Shown: positions 17,176 through 26,091 of the stretch, piece by piece
Position numbering within the stretch: the first letter of the stretch is position 1
How the letters are laid out: each line of letters begins with the position of its first letter
Source: EB88 sp965199135
GTDB taxonomy: Bacteria; Acidobacteriota; Terriglobia; Terriglobales; Acidobacteriaceae
Assembly (NCBI GenBank): GCA_965199135.1
Contig: OZ240685.1
Span: forward strand, 1,674,001 to 1,738,000
DNA length: 64,000 nt
Direction: 5' to 3'
Position numbers and translations under genes: made by a program
The notes under the pieces: model-generated
The model's input: only the letters and a program-made list of their open reading frames with translations
What the model was told of the DNA's origin: nothing
Database searches by the model: none

Positions 17176-20100
17176 CTAGAACTCGAAGCGCATCGCGAAC
17201 TGCAACTGACGCGACGAGCCTGCATCCCCGACCTGTGTACGTGTTGACGAGATCTGCCCAAACGTACTCGTCGCGGCGCTGCTTGCAGTGAGATTGGGGT
17301 TGCCGAAGTTGACGTGGTTGAGCATGTCGAAGGCATCCGCGCGCACAACGAGCGCGGTGCCTTCGGTGATCTTTGTCGTCTTCTCGAGCGAAAGGTCCGA
17401 GTCTGCGAAGCCGGGACCCTGAAGCGCATTGCGCCGGAGGTCGCCAAAGCCCGCAGGCTGCGTGTAGAACGAGCAGCCTGCAGCGGGCGTCGCACAGACT
17501 GTTGCGTGGATAAAGGGTACGTTGCCATTGCCGAGTGTCGTGCCTGTGCCGGTGCTGTAAGTGCCCAGCAAAGTCGGGCGGATGTAGCCCGTCACGCCGC
17601 TGTACGTCGAGGTTGTGACGACGTTGAGTGGGTTGCCGCTTTGCAGCTGCGTGATGTTGGCAAGCAGCCAACCCTCAGCAATGCGATTGCCGTGGAAGGG
17701 AAGGTTCCATGTGCCCGAGAAGACGAAGTGGTTGCGCGCGTCGAAGTCCGAGAGGCCGTAGTCGCCTTTCGGATTGAGGCTGTTCTGGAACGAATCCGTG
17801 CCTTGCGAGCCAAGCGAGTTGAGATCCTGCGACTTGGACCAGGTGTACGTGGAATTCACTTGCACACCGTGGCTCAGCGCCTTGCGCACCGTGAACCAGA
17901 GTGCGTTGTAGTTCGAAATGGATGTGGAGTCGATGTACCCGATATTCCCAAGCGCGCCCCCGGGGCGGATCGTGCTCGCTGCGGAGAGCGTGCGATAGGG
18001 ACGGACCGGTGTCGTTCCATTCGGGTACGTGTACTGGTTGAGGTTGAGAGCGTCGCGCAGATGCTTGCCCTCGGAACCGATGTAGCCAAGCTCCATCACC
18101 ACACCTTGCCCAAGCTGCTGCTGCAGGTTCAGGTTGTAGCTCTCCACATACGCATTGCGCAGGTTGGAATTGATCGCTGAAGGCGCAAGCGAGGACAGCG
18201 CGGCATCCGCGTACAACGAACCGACTGGAAGCGCGCCGGAATCGCTGACCGGATTTGCATTGGGAGGATTGCCTGCAAGCCCCGAGACAGCATCGGTGAC
18301 CGGTTGATCCGCAAGGATTCCGTAGCCGCCGCGCAGCACCGTGTCGCCATCGCCGCGCAGGTCATAGATAAAACCAACCCGTGGCTCGTAGTTGTAGTTC
18401 TGGTTGTAGGCCTGTCCGATGTGGTTCAAGGTGTCAGTGACCGTGTCGAAGTTGACGAAGCGTCCGCCGCCTTCTGTCGGGCTGCCGTTCCACTCGAAGC
18501 GGAAGCCGGCCTCGATCTGGAAGCGGTTGGTGAGCTTGTAATTGTCAGTGACGAAGCCATCGGCCGCATTTTCAAAGATGCGGCTCGTTACCTGCGTCGG
18601 CGTGGTGCTGAAGGTGCTTGCTATGCCATTGATGAAGTTAGCCGTCGTGCTGAAGGTCAGGCTGCCGGGACTCTGCGAAAAGTTGGCGTTGATGAAGCGA
18701 CGGAACTCACCACCGGTGCGAACGGTGTGCCTGCCGTAGTTCAGCGAGAGCGTGTCGGAAAAGATGCCGCCGGTATCGAAGCGGCCCTGGGGAAAGCCCG
18801 AGGGGCCTCCGAAGTTGAGCCCGATATCCTGGACGGTGATCTGTGGCAGCGCGTTGTTGTACGTGACGCCATTCTGAATGCCGTAGTTAAGCGGGTTTTC
18901 CGGAGTGTTCGGCGTAAAAGAAATCGCAATGCGATCGAAGCCGAGACGCGCTTCGTTCACCACGTTCGGCGAAAAGATGTGCACTTCATTCAACGTGCCG
19001 ATCTGCCGGTGCGCGGTGCGGTGATCGCCAAAGCCCGGCACGGTGTTGCCCTGCAGGTTGGGCTCCGTGCGGGCGTCCTGCTGCCACGCGTAGTAGGCAT
19101 GGAGATTATCCGTCGCGCTGATGGTGTGCAGCAGATCGCCCGAAAACTGGTCGGTCTTGACTGGACCCGGCTGAGAGCCCTGGTAGACGGTGCCGGTCGC
19201 ATTATTGCCGGCGGGGATAAGGTTCACAAGCTGCGCGTACGCAGGTCCAGCAGGGCTCGCAAGCAGCGCGGTGCGCTGCGCGGGGCTGAGCACGTTGCCG
19301 TTGAAGAGGATGCCCTGCTGCTGGCGGAGCCCTTCGTAGCTCAGAAAGAAGAATGTCCGGTCCTTCCAGACAGGACCCGAGAATGCGCCACCAAAGTTGT
19401 TACGAATAATCGAGTTCTGCCGCGCAGGCGAACGATTGAAGTAGTTGCGCGCGTCGAAGTAGTTGTTGCGCAGGTAGTCGAAGGCTTCACCGTGAAACGC
19501 ATTGGTGCCGGAACGGGTCGCCACATTGACGACTGAACCAGACGACCGCCCATACTCCGCAGACGGCGTCGAGTTGATGATCTTGAACTCGGCGGTGGTG
19601 TTGATCGAAGGCTGAAAGGTGATCTGGTTCTGCGACATGTCGTTGAGGTTGACGCCGTTGATCATGAAGTCAACGGAGTCTTCGCGCTGGCCGGCAGTAT
19701 CAAAGGAGTTTGCACCCAGGCCGCGGCTCGCACTGGTGAGGCTGCCTGTCACGGGCGGAACCACAGTGCCGGGCGTGAGATTGGTGAGATCGAGAAAGTG
19801 ACGTCCGTTGAGCGGGATCTCCTGCACGGTCTTCTGATCGATGACCTGGCCGACGGTGATCGTCTGCGCATCGAGGATCGGGGCCGCACCCTCGACCTGG
19901 ACAACTTCTCCGGCGGAGGCGAGGCCGAGCTTCACGTTCGAGGTGACGTTCTGATCGACCTCAAGCGTGACACTGGGCACCTTGTAGTCGGCGAAGCCGG
20001 AGGCCGAGATGGTGACGCTGTAGTTCCCGGGCTGGAGCGAGGGCACCGAGTAGTTGCCGGCGGAGTCGGAGGTGACCTTGCGATCCACTCCAGTGGCAAG

Positions 20101-20250
20101 CCCATGCACGATGACCTGTGCTGCCGAGACCACGGCGCCGGATGGATCCGTGACGTTGCCGGAGAGCGTGGCAGTGGACTGGGCATAGGCTACGGAAGCG
20201 GCGGAGACAACAAGGGTGGAAAGAGCGACGGCTCTGCTGCGGTACGTCAA
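17176..20250 (-). CDS. Oar-like TonB-dependent outer-membrane receptor with carboxypeptidase-regulatory domain
   Basis: 1024 residues. Signal peptide (ALSTLVVSAASVAYAQ), a carboxypeptidase-regulatory/Ig-like domain (STATLSGNVTDPSGAVVSAAQV ... GNYSVPSLQPGNYSVTISASGF, ~25-105), a plug with IPLNGRHFLDLTNLTPG and YGRSSGSVVNVATRSGTN, then a long beta-barrel ending in aromatic RFEF. This architecture is very abundant in Acidobacteria and is thought to import large substrates; the substrate here is unknown. The start is TTG at 20250 with a perfect AGGAGG 6 bp upstream. Convergent with era. Confidence 0.95.
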   Translation of the reverse strand: MTYRSRAVALSTLVVSAASVAYAQSTATLSGNVTDPSGAVVSAAQVIVHGLATGVDRKVTSDSAGNYSVPSLQPGNYSVTISASGFADYKVPSVTLEVDQNVTSNVKLGLASAGEVVQVEGAAPILDAQTITVGQVIDQKTVQEIPLNGRHFLDLTNLTPGTVVPPVTGSLTSASRGLGANSFDTAGQREDSVDFMINGVNLNDMSQNQITFQPSINTTAEFKIINSTPSAEYGRSSGSVVNVATRSGTNAFHGEAFDYLRNNYFDARNYFNRSPARQNSIIRNNFGGAFSGPVWKDRTFFFLSYEGLRQQQGILFNGNVLSPAQRTALLASPAGPAYAQLVNLIPAGNNATGTVYQGSQPGPVKTDQFSGDLLHTISATDNLHAYYAWQQDARTEPNLQGNTVPGFGDHRTAHRQIGTLNEVHIFSPNVVNEARLGFDRIAISFTPNTPENPLNYGIQNGVTYNNALPQITVQDIGLNFGGPSGFPQGRFDTGGIFSDTLSLNYGRHTVRTGGEFRRFINANFSQSPGSLTFSTTANFINGIASTFSTTPTQVTSRIFENAADGFVTDNYKLTNRFQIEAGFRFEWNGSPTEGGGRFVNFDTVTDTLNHIGQAYNQNYNYEPRVGFIYDLRGDGDTVLRGGYGILADQPVTDAVSGLAGNPPNANPVSDSGALPVGSLYADAALSSLAPSAINSNLRNAYVESYNLNLQQQLGQGVVMELGYIGSEGKHLRDALNLNQYTYPNGTTPVRPYRTLSAASTIRPGGALGNIGYIDSTSISNYNALWFTVRKALSHGVQVNSTYTWSKSQDLNSLGSQGTDSFQNSLNPKGDYGLSDFDARNHFVFSGTWNLPFHGNRIAEGWLLANITQLQSGNPLNVVTTSTYSGVTGYIRPTLLGTYSTGTGTTLGNGNVPFIHATVCATPAAGCSFYTQPAGFGDLRRNALQGPGFADSDLSLEKTTKITEGTALVVRADAFDMLNHVNFGNPNLTASSAATSTFGQISSTRTQVGDAGSSRQLQFAMRFEF

Positions 20251-20466
20251 GCGACCTCCTGGTCGGGGGGGGGAGTAGCGCTAAAAGCGGGGGCGCGAAG
20301 AGGTCTGAGGGACTCCAGCCAGCCGTCAACAAAGGCCATGCAGGGTTGCATGTACGGTAGTATCCAATCCGGTTCAAGTCAACAAACGATGCCGGGCTAG
20401 GGCCTCTGCGCGAGTGCGTGGCGCCTGTGATATGGGGTGGTACGTGGCGCGTGTGGTCCGCTTAGA

Positions 20467-21312
20467 ATGGAGCCGATGACGCCCTCAACTGCTCCCCGGA
20501 CCGAACCTTTCGATCGTTCGCAGGGGCTCCTGCAGACGGTGCGGTCGCCGCTCCTGATGGCAGCCGGCATACCGCATGGTTTCTCCACACGCACGGGGGG
20601 CTCCAGCACCGCGTATTGCCGCAAGGAGGCGGGGGCCGGCGAACTGAATCTCGGATTCACGGCTTCGGATGGGCGGCACAACGTGCTTCGGAATCGCGAG
20701 AAACTGCTTGTCGATGTGTTTGGGTCAGCGCTTCCGCTGGTCACGCTGCACCAGGTTCACTCCGCGTTGACGGTGCAAGTCACAACGATTGATGCGGGCG
20801 AGGAAGCAACATCACAGGGGGATGGGCTCGTGACGGACGAGCCCGCTCTCGCCCTCGGCATCCAGACCGCAGATTGTGTGCCCGTGCTGGTGGCCGATCG
20901 CCGACGCGGAGTGGTCGCGGCCTTCCACGCGGGATGGCGAGGTACTCTGGCGCGGATCGTGGAGCAGGGCGTGGGCATGATGCGAGCGAGGTACGGGTCT
21001 GACCCCGCAGAGCTGGTGGCTGCGATTGGCCCCTCGATCCGCGGGTGTTGTTACTCCGTTGGCCGGGAGGTCGTCGATGCATTTCACGCGCAGTTTCGGT
21101 ATGCGGGCGTGCTGCTATCCGGTGAAGAGCCGAGTCGACTCGACCTGGCCGCCGCGAACCGGCAGCAGCTGCTCGCCAGCGGCCTGGAGACAAACAATAT
21201 CGACGACATGGATTTGTGCACTCGATGCCGGACCGACCTGTTTTTCTCCTACCGGGAAGAGGCCGGGTTTACCGGCCGTATGCTGAGTGTGATCGCCCGC
21301 ACATCGCGCTAA
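20467..21312 (+). CDS. pgeF: Peptidoglycan editing factor PgeF (YfiH/DUF152)
   Basis: 281 residues from ATG 20467; an upstream GTG (20437) and ATG 20476 are alternatives and no clear ribosome site decides. Family motifs: IPHGFSTRTGG, VTLHQVHSALTV, ALGIQTADCVPVLVADRR, AAFHAGWRGTLARIVEQGV and GPSIRGCCYSVG; the Cys and two His form the metal-type active site. PgeF is a cytosolic multicopper-oxidase-like hydrolase that corrects mis-incorporated Ser in UDP-MurNAc precursors; homologues also show adenosine deaminase/phosphorylase activity. Its stop overlaps the stop of the convergent HU gene by 4 bp. Confidence 0.94.
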   Translation: MEPMTPSTAPRTEPFDRSQGLLQTVRSPLLMAAGIPHGFSTRTGGSSTAYCRKEAGAGELNLGFTASDGRHNVLRNREKLLVDVFGSALPLVTLHQVHSALTVQVTTIDAGEEATSQGDGLVTDEPALALGIQTADCVPVLVADRRRGVVAAFHAGWRGTLARIVEQGVGMMRARYGSDPAELVAAIGPSIRGCCYSVGREVVDAFHAQFRYAGVLLSGEEPSRLDLAAANRQQLLASGLETNNIDDMDLCTRCRTDLFFSYREEAGFTGRMLSVIARTSR

Positions 21313-21632
21313 GCAGCTGGCTGGCTGCGTGCTGCGCCAGGGTTCACCATGTCGCGCAGTTCTTTGCTGGGCTTGAAATACGGCACGCGTTTTGCCGGCA
21401 CATCTACCTTGGCGCCGGTTTTCGGGTTCCTCCCGACGCGCGGTTTGCGTTGCCGGATTCGGAAGGAGCCGAAACCGCGTACCTCGATCTTGTCACCCTT
21501 CTTGAGCGCACCGATAACCGCTTCAAAAACAGTGTCGACGATCACTTCGCCATCCCGACGCGTCAGGTCGCCGAGGGTCAGGACTTCCTCTACGAGATTC
21601 GCTTTGGTCATGGTGATGGAGTTTGTAGTCAT
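21309..21632 (-). CDS. HU/IHF-family DNA-binding protein
   Basis: 107 residues from ATG 21632 (CGGGGA upstream); the frame upstream is non-coding and a Met at 21611 (MTKANLVEEV) is the classical alternative. Family signature GFGSFRIRQRKPRVGRNPKTGAKVDVPAKRVPYFKPSKELRDMV contains the DNA-bending arm with the conserved RNP motif. HU-type dimers bend and compact DNA. The N-terminus is slightly extended by MTTNSIT. Whether it is HU or an IHF subunit cannot be settled here. Confidence 0.95.
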   Translation of the reverse strand: MTTNSITMTKANLVEEVLTLGDLTRRDGEVIVDTVFEAVIGALKKGDKIEVRGFGSFRIRQRKPRVGRNPKTGAKVDVPAKRVPYFKPSKELRDMVNPGAARSQPAA

Positions 21633-21775
21633 GAAATCCCCGCGGCCGCACATGTCACCCGCTTCTGGGTCATAGATGCATGTTTGGGCAGCCAAGATAA
21701 GTGTGCAGGGGATGCCGATCTCGTACAACGGTACGAAGGGGGTAGGGCTAAACGGGGATTTCGCCCTCGAGGTTC

Positions 21776-22030
21776 TTAGGAGACCAGAGCCGTTGCGGAG
21801 CCGGAGTGACCGGCCATGTCGCGCGATCGCACCAGGATGCCCCGGTCGCCATTCTGTTCCAGGGTCATTGCGGGCGAGCAGTCACCGCACAGCCAATAGT
21901 GTTCGAGGTGGCGGGTGCGTTTTCCGTCGGGACCGACCTGGGCGCTGGCCATATCAAAGACGAAAACGCGGCCATCCCGCAGATAGTGAAGGGGCTTGTT
22001 GCATTGGGGGTTTGCGCAGTTATTTACCAT
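21776..22030 (-). CDS. Small Cys-rich (zinc-ribbon-like) protein
   Basis: 84 residues reading MVNNCANPQCNKPLHYLRDG. Two CxxC-type pairs (CANPQC and CGDC) about 45 residues apart suggest a zinc ribbon. FVFDM and HLEHYWLCGDC look like a conserved fold, and similar short proteins with NNCANP.C.KPLHYLR occur in Acidobacteria (recollection, not searched). ATG 22030 has GAGGA 8 bp upstream, better than ATG 22066 or the 169-codon open frame from 22285. Function unknown. Confidence 0.72.
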   Translation of the reverse strand: MVNNCANPQCNKPLHYLRDGRVFVFDMASAQVGPDGKRTRHLEHYWLCGDCSPAMTLEQNGDRGILVRSRDMAGHSGSATALVS

Positions 22031-22429
22031 AACGGGAGTCCTCAGCTTTCGCGCAGCTTTCTCCATTGCTGGAGTCTTGAAGTAATCATCGGAGAGTATC
22101 TGAAGATTACCCTTTCTACTGCTAGTTACGATGCATTTCCACTTTGCTGTGTGGCCTGCTCCACGCGTCCCGGAAAGCTCTGCCTTGCGGGAAGTAGTTG
22201 AAGCGTAAGCCTCTAAGCAGAGTCGGTCGGTCTGCTTGCGAATAGGAGATAGCGTCTCGTCTGTTGTAGACTCTGTCGAGGACAAACGGGCTTCGGTGGT
22301 GACCGAAGCTGTAGCCCGTGGGAAGAAGGTCTTACTCCACGGCCGTCCGGCAACCGCGGGATCAAACGCGCCTTTTGACTTCCAACTTCGTGCTTGCTAC
22401 TGTTGTCACTGGCGCTTTGCGCTTTGTGT
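22031..22429. other. Intergenic region between Cys-rich gene and tRNA-Glu
   Basis: About 400 bp with no credible gene. It contains a two-part hairpin at 22286-22319: outer arms ACGGGC/GCCCGT and inner arms TTCGGT/ACCGAA around loop GGTG, with an unpaired GCTGTA on the 3' side. No clear promoter was identified for either flanking gene. Confidence 0.4.
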
Positions 22430-22505
22430 GTCCCCGTCGTCCAGTGGCCTAGGACACCGCCCTTTCACGGCGGTAACACGGGTTCGAATCCCGTCGGGGA
22501 CGCCA
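22430..22505 (+). tRNA. tRNA-Glu (anticodon TTC)
   Basis: Full cloverleaf of 76 nt with encoded CCA: acceptor GTCCCCG/CGGGGAC, anticodon stem CCGCC/GGCGG with loop CTTTCAC (anticodon TTC at 22464-22466), T arm with GGTTCGAATCC, discriminator G and CCA at 22503-22505. It decodes GAA/GAG. Followed 117 bp later by the aminotransferase gene. Confidence 0.97.
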
Positions 22506-22621
22506 TTCTTCATGTTGATTCCACCTATTCTCTCCCCCCGCTCAGTCTGGCAACATGCTTCCTTTCGGTCTTCTCATCCGCTAGACTCAGCCTCAATCTT
22601 GCACCAATTGCGAGTCTCCAG

Positions 22622-23929
22622 ATGAAAGCTCCTCTCGACACCCCTGCGCCTGCCGCAGACGTTTCTTCTTCGCGGAAACATTTCCGCTCGTCCTCCGGTG
22701 AGATTTTCGACGGCTATTTTTCTGAGGGCCGCACCTGGAGCTTCAAGAAGCAGGACCTGCTGGATGCGCGGGCACGCCGCCTGTTCGAGTCCGCAGCGCT
22801 GGCCTGCTCGGTTGACGCCTACCCCTTCCAGGCACCGCTGACCCACAAGACTGGTCCCTGTGTGCTGACCGATGGGCACGAGATGCTGATGCTCTCGAGC
22901 TACGACTATCTCGGCCTGGTAGGCGATCCGCGGATCGACGCTGCTGCGATCGAGGCGATCAAGCGTTACGGCACCGGCACCGGCGGCGTACGCCTGTTGA
23001 CCGGCACGCTCGAGCTGCACAAGGAGATGGAAGCCGCGCTCGCCGCCTTCAAGGGCACCGAGGCCGCGCTGACCTTCACCTCGGGGTACGTTGCGAACCT
23101 TGCCGTGATCTCGTCGCTCTTCGGGCCGGCCGATCGCGTGATCGCAGATACGTTCTCGCACCGCAGCCTGATGGATGCTTGTCGTCTCGCGGGTGTGCAG
23201 GTGCAACGCTTCCAGCACAACGACCCTGACTCTCTCCGGCACGAGATCAAGAATGGCCCGCAGGCAAATCGCACCCTGATCATCTCCGATGGCGTCTTCT
23301 CGATGGACGGGGACATCTGCTGCCTGCCAGAGCTGATCGCGATCAAGAAAGAATTCGGCTGCTACCTCTTGATGGACGAGTCGCATGCGACCGGTGTCCT
23401 GGGTGCAGGCGGTCGCGGCACCGACGAGCATTTTGGCGTAGACACGAGCGATGTCGATATCTGGACCGGTTCGCTCGCGAAGGGCATCCCGTCGGGTGGT
23501 GGCTTCGTTGCGGGCTCGCGTGAGCTCATGATCTTCCTGCAGCATGCCTCGGCACCGTTTATCTTCTCTGGCGCAATGCCTGCGCCTTCGGCTGCGACGG
23601 TACTCGCGGCGATCCAGATCCTTGAGAAGGAACCGCAGCGGGTCGACAAGATTCGCAGCAACGCGACGTTCCTGCGCGAAGGTCTCCAGGCGCTCGGGTT
23701 TGATACCGGGCTCTCGGAAACCGCGGTGATCCCGCTCATGCTCTATGACGACACGCGAACCGCTCTGTTTGCGCGCGAGCTACGCAACCGCGGCATCCTG
23801 ACCTCGCCAGTGATGTTCCCGGCGGTGGCCCAGGGCTCGTCGCGTCTGCGACTCTGTGTTACCGCGGCGCACTCGAAGGATCAGCTGCAGTTCGCGCTCG
23901 ACGTCTTCTCGACCCTGCGAGACGCGTAG
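22622..23929 (+). CDS. PLP-dependent alpha-oxoamine synthase (serine palmitoyltransferase/KBL-like)
   Basis: 435 residues from ATG 22622. Family features in order: SSYDYLGLVGDPRI, GTGTGGVRLLTGTLELHKEME, LTFTSGYVANLAV, SDGVFSMDGDICCLPEL, MDESHATGVLGAGGRG (PLP-binding Asp/His) and GSLAKGIPSGGGFVAGS with the Schiff-base Lys. These enzymes condense an amino acid with an acyl thioester and release CO2: serine palmitoyltransferase, KBL or AONS. The N-terminal ~80 residues before the core are longer than in BioF. The next gene follows without a gap and encodes an extended SDR, as in bacterial sphingolipid loci, so a serine palmitoyltransferase role is the preferred inference. Confidence 0.86.
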   Translation: MKAPLDTPAPAADVSSSRKHFRSSSGEIFDGYFSEGRTWSFKKQDLLDARARRLFESAALACSVDAYPFQAPLTHKTGPCVLTDGHEMLMLSSYDYLGLVGDPRIDAAAIEAIKRYGTGTGGVRLLTGTLELHKEMEAALAAFKGTEAALTFTSGYVANLAVISSLFGPADRVIADTFSHRSLMDACRLAGVQVQRFQHNDPDSLRHEIKNGPQANRTLIISDGVFSMDGDICCLPELIAIKKEFGCYLLMDESHATGVLGAGGRGTDEHFGVDTSDVDIWTGSLAKGIPSGGGFVAGSRELMIFLQHASAPFIFSGAMPAPSAATVLAAIQILEKEPQRVDKIRSNATFLREGLQALGFDTGLSETAVIPLMLYDDTRTALFARELRNRGILTSPVMFPAVAQGSSRLRLCVTAAHSKDQLQFALDVFSTLRDA

Positions 23930-24889
23930 TTGCAGGCGCTTGTCACCGGCGCCAGCGGCTTCCTGGGCGGTCGTCTCGTTGCCCTGCTGCTTGGACGTGG
24001 AGCCTCTGTGACCATCCTGGCCCGGCCCGGCTCGCTTGTTGTTGAGCAAGCCGGGGTCAGGATCGTCCGGAGCGCCGGGCCGCCTCCACAGGATCTGCTT
24101 CAAACCACCACACACGTCTTTCACTGTGCAGGCTGTTCGACCGACTGGGCCCCCCTGCGGACCTACCAGGAAGGCAACGTCGAGAACGTGCGCGTGCTGC
24201 TCGAAGCGGTGGAGACCGGAGCTCCGCGGCTCGAACGCTTCGTGCATGTGAGCACGACTGATGTGTTTGGCTACCCACAGCACGCGGGCGATGAAACGAT
24301 GCCTCGACGTGATGTGGGGCTGCCGTATAACGCCACCAAGCTGGCCGGCGAAGAGCTCGTGTGGGCTGCGGCGAAGCGAGGGGTCCCGGTGACGGTGGTT
24401 CGCCCCGCAAGTATCTATGGCCCAGGCGGCAAAGCATTTGTCACCGACATTGTGGCGCTTCTGCGCCAGCGGCTGATGCTGCTGGTGGAGGGAGGGCGGG
24501 TTCCGGGCGGCTTCGTGTATGTAGACGATGTGTGTGCTGCGATGATCGCGGCGGCTGCGTCGCCGGTCGCGTTGATGCAGGACTACAACCTGAGCAGCGT
24601 CGAGGCGACCAGCTGGCGGACGTACGTGGATGCGCTGGCACGTGCGCTCGATCTGCCACTGCCGTGGTTACAGCTTCCGTTCCCGGCGGCAATGGCACTT
24701 GCAGCAGTGAGCGAGCTGCCGCACAAGGCCGGCCTCCCGGGTCGGCCGCTGTTGACGAGGCACGCCGTTTACCTGCTTGCGCGGGATCAACAATACAGCT
24801 CCGCCAAAGCAGAACGTGAGCTTGGATGGCGCCCCACGACTTCGCTCGACGAGGGGGTTGCCCGCTCCGTGAGACCCTTGCGCCGCTAA
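23930..24889 (+). CDS. NAD-dependent epimerase/dehydratase-family extended SDR (CerR-like candidate)
   Basis: 319 residues. Rossmann motif VTGASGFLGGRL, VSTTDVFG and active-site YNATK (Tyr-x3-Lys) with RPASIYGPGGKAF define an extended SDR. TTG at 23930 begins immediately after the stop of the aminotransferase gene, so the two are translationally coupled. In Caulobacter, a protein of this family (CerR) next to serine palmitoyltransferase reduces the ceramide keto group; the same role is inferred here. A sugar-nucleotide or 3-beta-hydroxysteroid-type substrate remains possible. Confidence 0.85.
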   Translation: MQALVTGASGFLGGRLVALLLGRGASVTILARPGSLVVEQAGVRIVRSAGPPPQDLLQTTTHVFHCAGCSTDWAPLRTYQEGNVENVRVLLEAVETGAPRLERFVHVSTTDVFGYPQHAGDETMPRRDVGLPYNATKLAGEELVWAAAKRGVPVTVVRPASIYGPGGKAFVTDIVALLRQRLMLLVEGGRVPGGFVYVDDVCAAMIAAAASPVALMQDYNLSSVEATSWRTYVDALARALDLPLPWLQLPFPAAMALAAVSELPHKAGLPGRPLLTRHAVYLLARDQQYSSAKAERELGWRPTTSLDEGVARSVRPLRR

Positions 24890-24901
24890 GCGGAAGCCAT
24901 C

Positions 24902-26059
24902 TCAAGGCTCCGTTGCTGCGCCTCCTGCCGCTCCATGCGCGTCGACGAGCGCAACACACAGCGCGATGGTTGCCACGATCGCGCTCCCGTAGGAAAGCTC
25001 CGGATAGCTGAAGCCCATCGTCAACAGGAGGCCCCCCAGACTCGCGCCCGTCGCATTGCCGAGATTGAAGGCGCCCTGGTTGAGCGTGGATGCAAGATTG
25101 GGGGCGCCGACCGCCTGGTCAACCACCCGCGCCTGCAAGGGCGCGCCTGCAGCGAACTGCACGAAGCCCCAGACGAAAACCAGTGTGACCGCCGGGATCA
25201 TGGTGCGCTCCGCAAAGGGAAGCAGCAGAAAGATCGCGATGAGCAGAACGATGCCGCCAAGGATCGTCGGCATCTGTCGCCAGTCACTCAGACGTCCACC
25301 AGTGAGATTGCCGAGCGTGATCCCTACACCAAAGATGACGAGCACCCACGTTACGGTAGACGGGGCAAGATGCGTGACTTTCTCGAGGATCGGCGCGATG
25401 TAGGTGAAGACGCAGAAAAGCGAGACCGAGGAGAGCGTGCTGAGCGCGAGTACCAGCAGCACCTGTGGCCGCAGCACAGCATGCAACTCATGCTTGATGT
25501 GGATGCGCTCGGGCATCTGCGAGGGAACCAGGCGAAAGAGACCGAGGCTGGCGATCGCGCCGACCGGCACCAGGGCCCAGAAGGCGAAGCGCCAGCCAAA
25601 GGCCTGCCCAAGCGCCGTGCCTGCAGGCACGCCCAATACGTTTGCAAGCGTAAGACCGCTGAACATGAGTGCAATGGCCTGCGCACGCTCGCCGCGCGGC
25701 ACAAGATGAGACGCCACGATGCTGCCGATGCCGAAAAAGGCTCAGTGACACAGCGCGGTGAGGACGCGCGCAGTCATCAGCAGGCCGTACGTGGGTGCGA
25801 GCGCGCAGAGTGCGTTGCCGATGAGGAAGACCATCATCAGGATCATCAGCGCATGCTTGCGATCCATGCGAGAGAGCAGCAGGGCGACGAAGGGGGAACC
25901 GAGGGTGACGCTGAGCGCGTAGCCCGAGACGAGCAGGCCTGCCTTGGGAATGGAGACGTGGAAGCTGCGGCTAAGATCCGGCAGGAGCCCCATGATGATG
26001 AACTCGGAGGTGCCGATGCCAAAAGCAGACAGGGCCAGGGCGAGTAGAGGCTTGCGCAT
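24902..26059 (-). pseudogene. MFS efflux transporter (AraJ/DHA1-like) broken by an in-frame TGA
   Basis: The full frame would give 385 residues with the MFS pattern: start MRKPLLALALSAFGIGTSEFIIMG, loop 2-3 motif LLSRMDRKHALM, and VLGVPAGTALGQAFGWRFAFW later. Codon 106 (25742-25744) is TGA where homologues have Gly in HGAFFGIGS (here CH-stop-AFFGIGS); frame and spacing are otherwise intact on both sides. A single GGA to TGA change would explain it. Re-initiation at the downstream Met (25717) would lack the first helices. Either a recent nonsense mutation or a sequencing error. Confidence 0.88.
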
Positions 26060-26091
26060 CCGCTATTGTCTACACATCCCCTGTCAAAACA

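Noticed and set aside
18304..19536. 410-codon plus-strand frame in the TonB-receptor gene
   Set aside because: Shadow of the receptor; Val/Arg/Ala-rich without domains.
22430..22505. tRNA-Glu as a phage or island attachment site
   Set aside because: No integrase gene and no repeated copy of the tRNA 3' end were seen nearby.
25742..25744. TGA as a selenocysteine codon in the MFS gene
   Set aside because: The aligned residue in the family is Gly, not Cys, and no SECIS-like hairpin was apparent just downstream.
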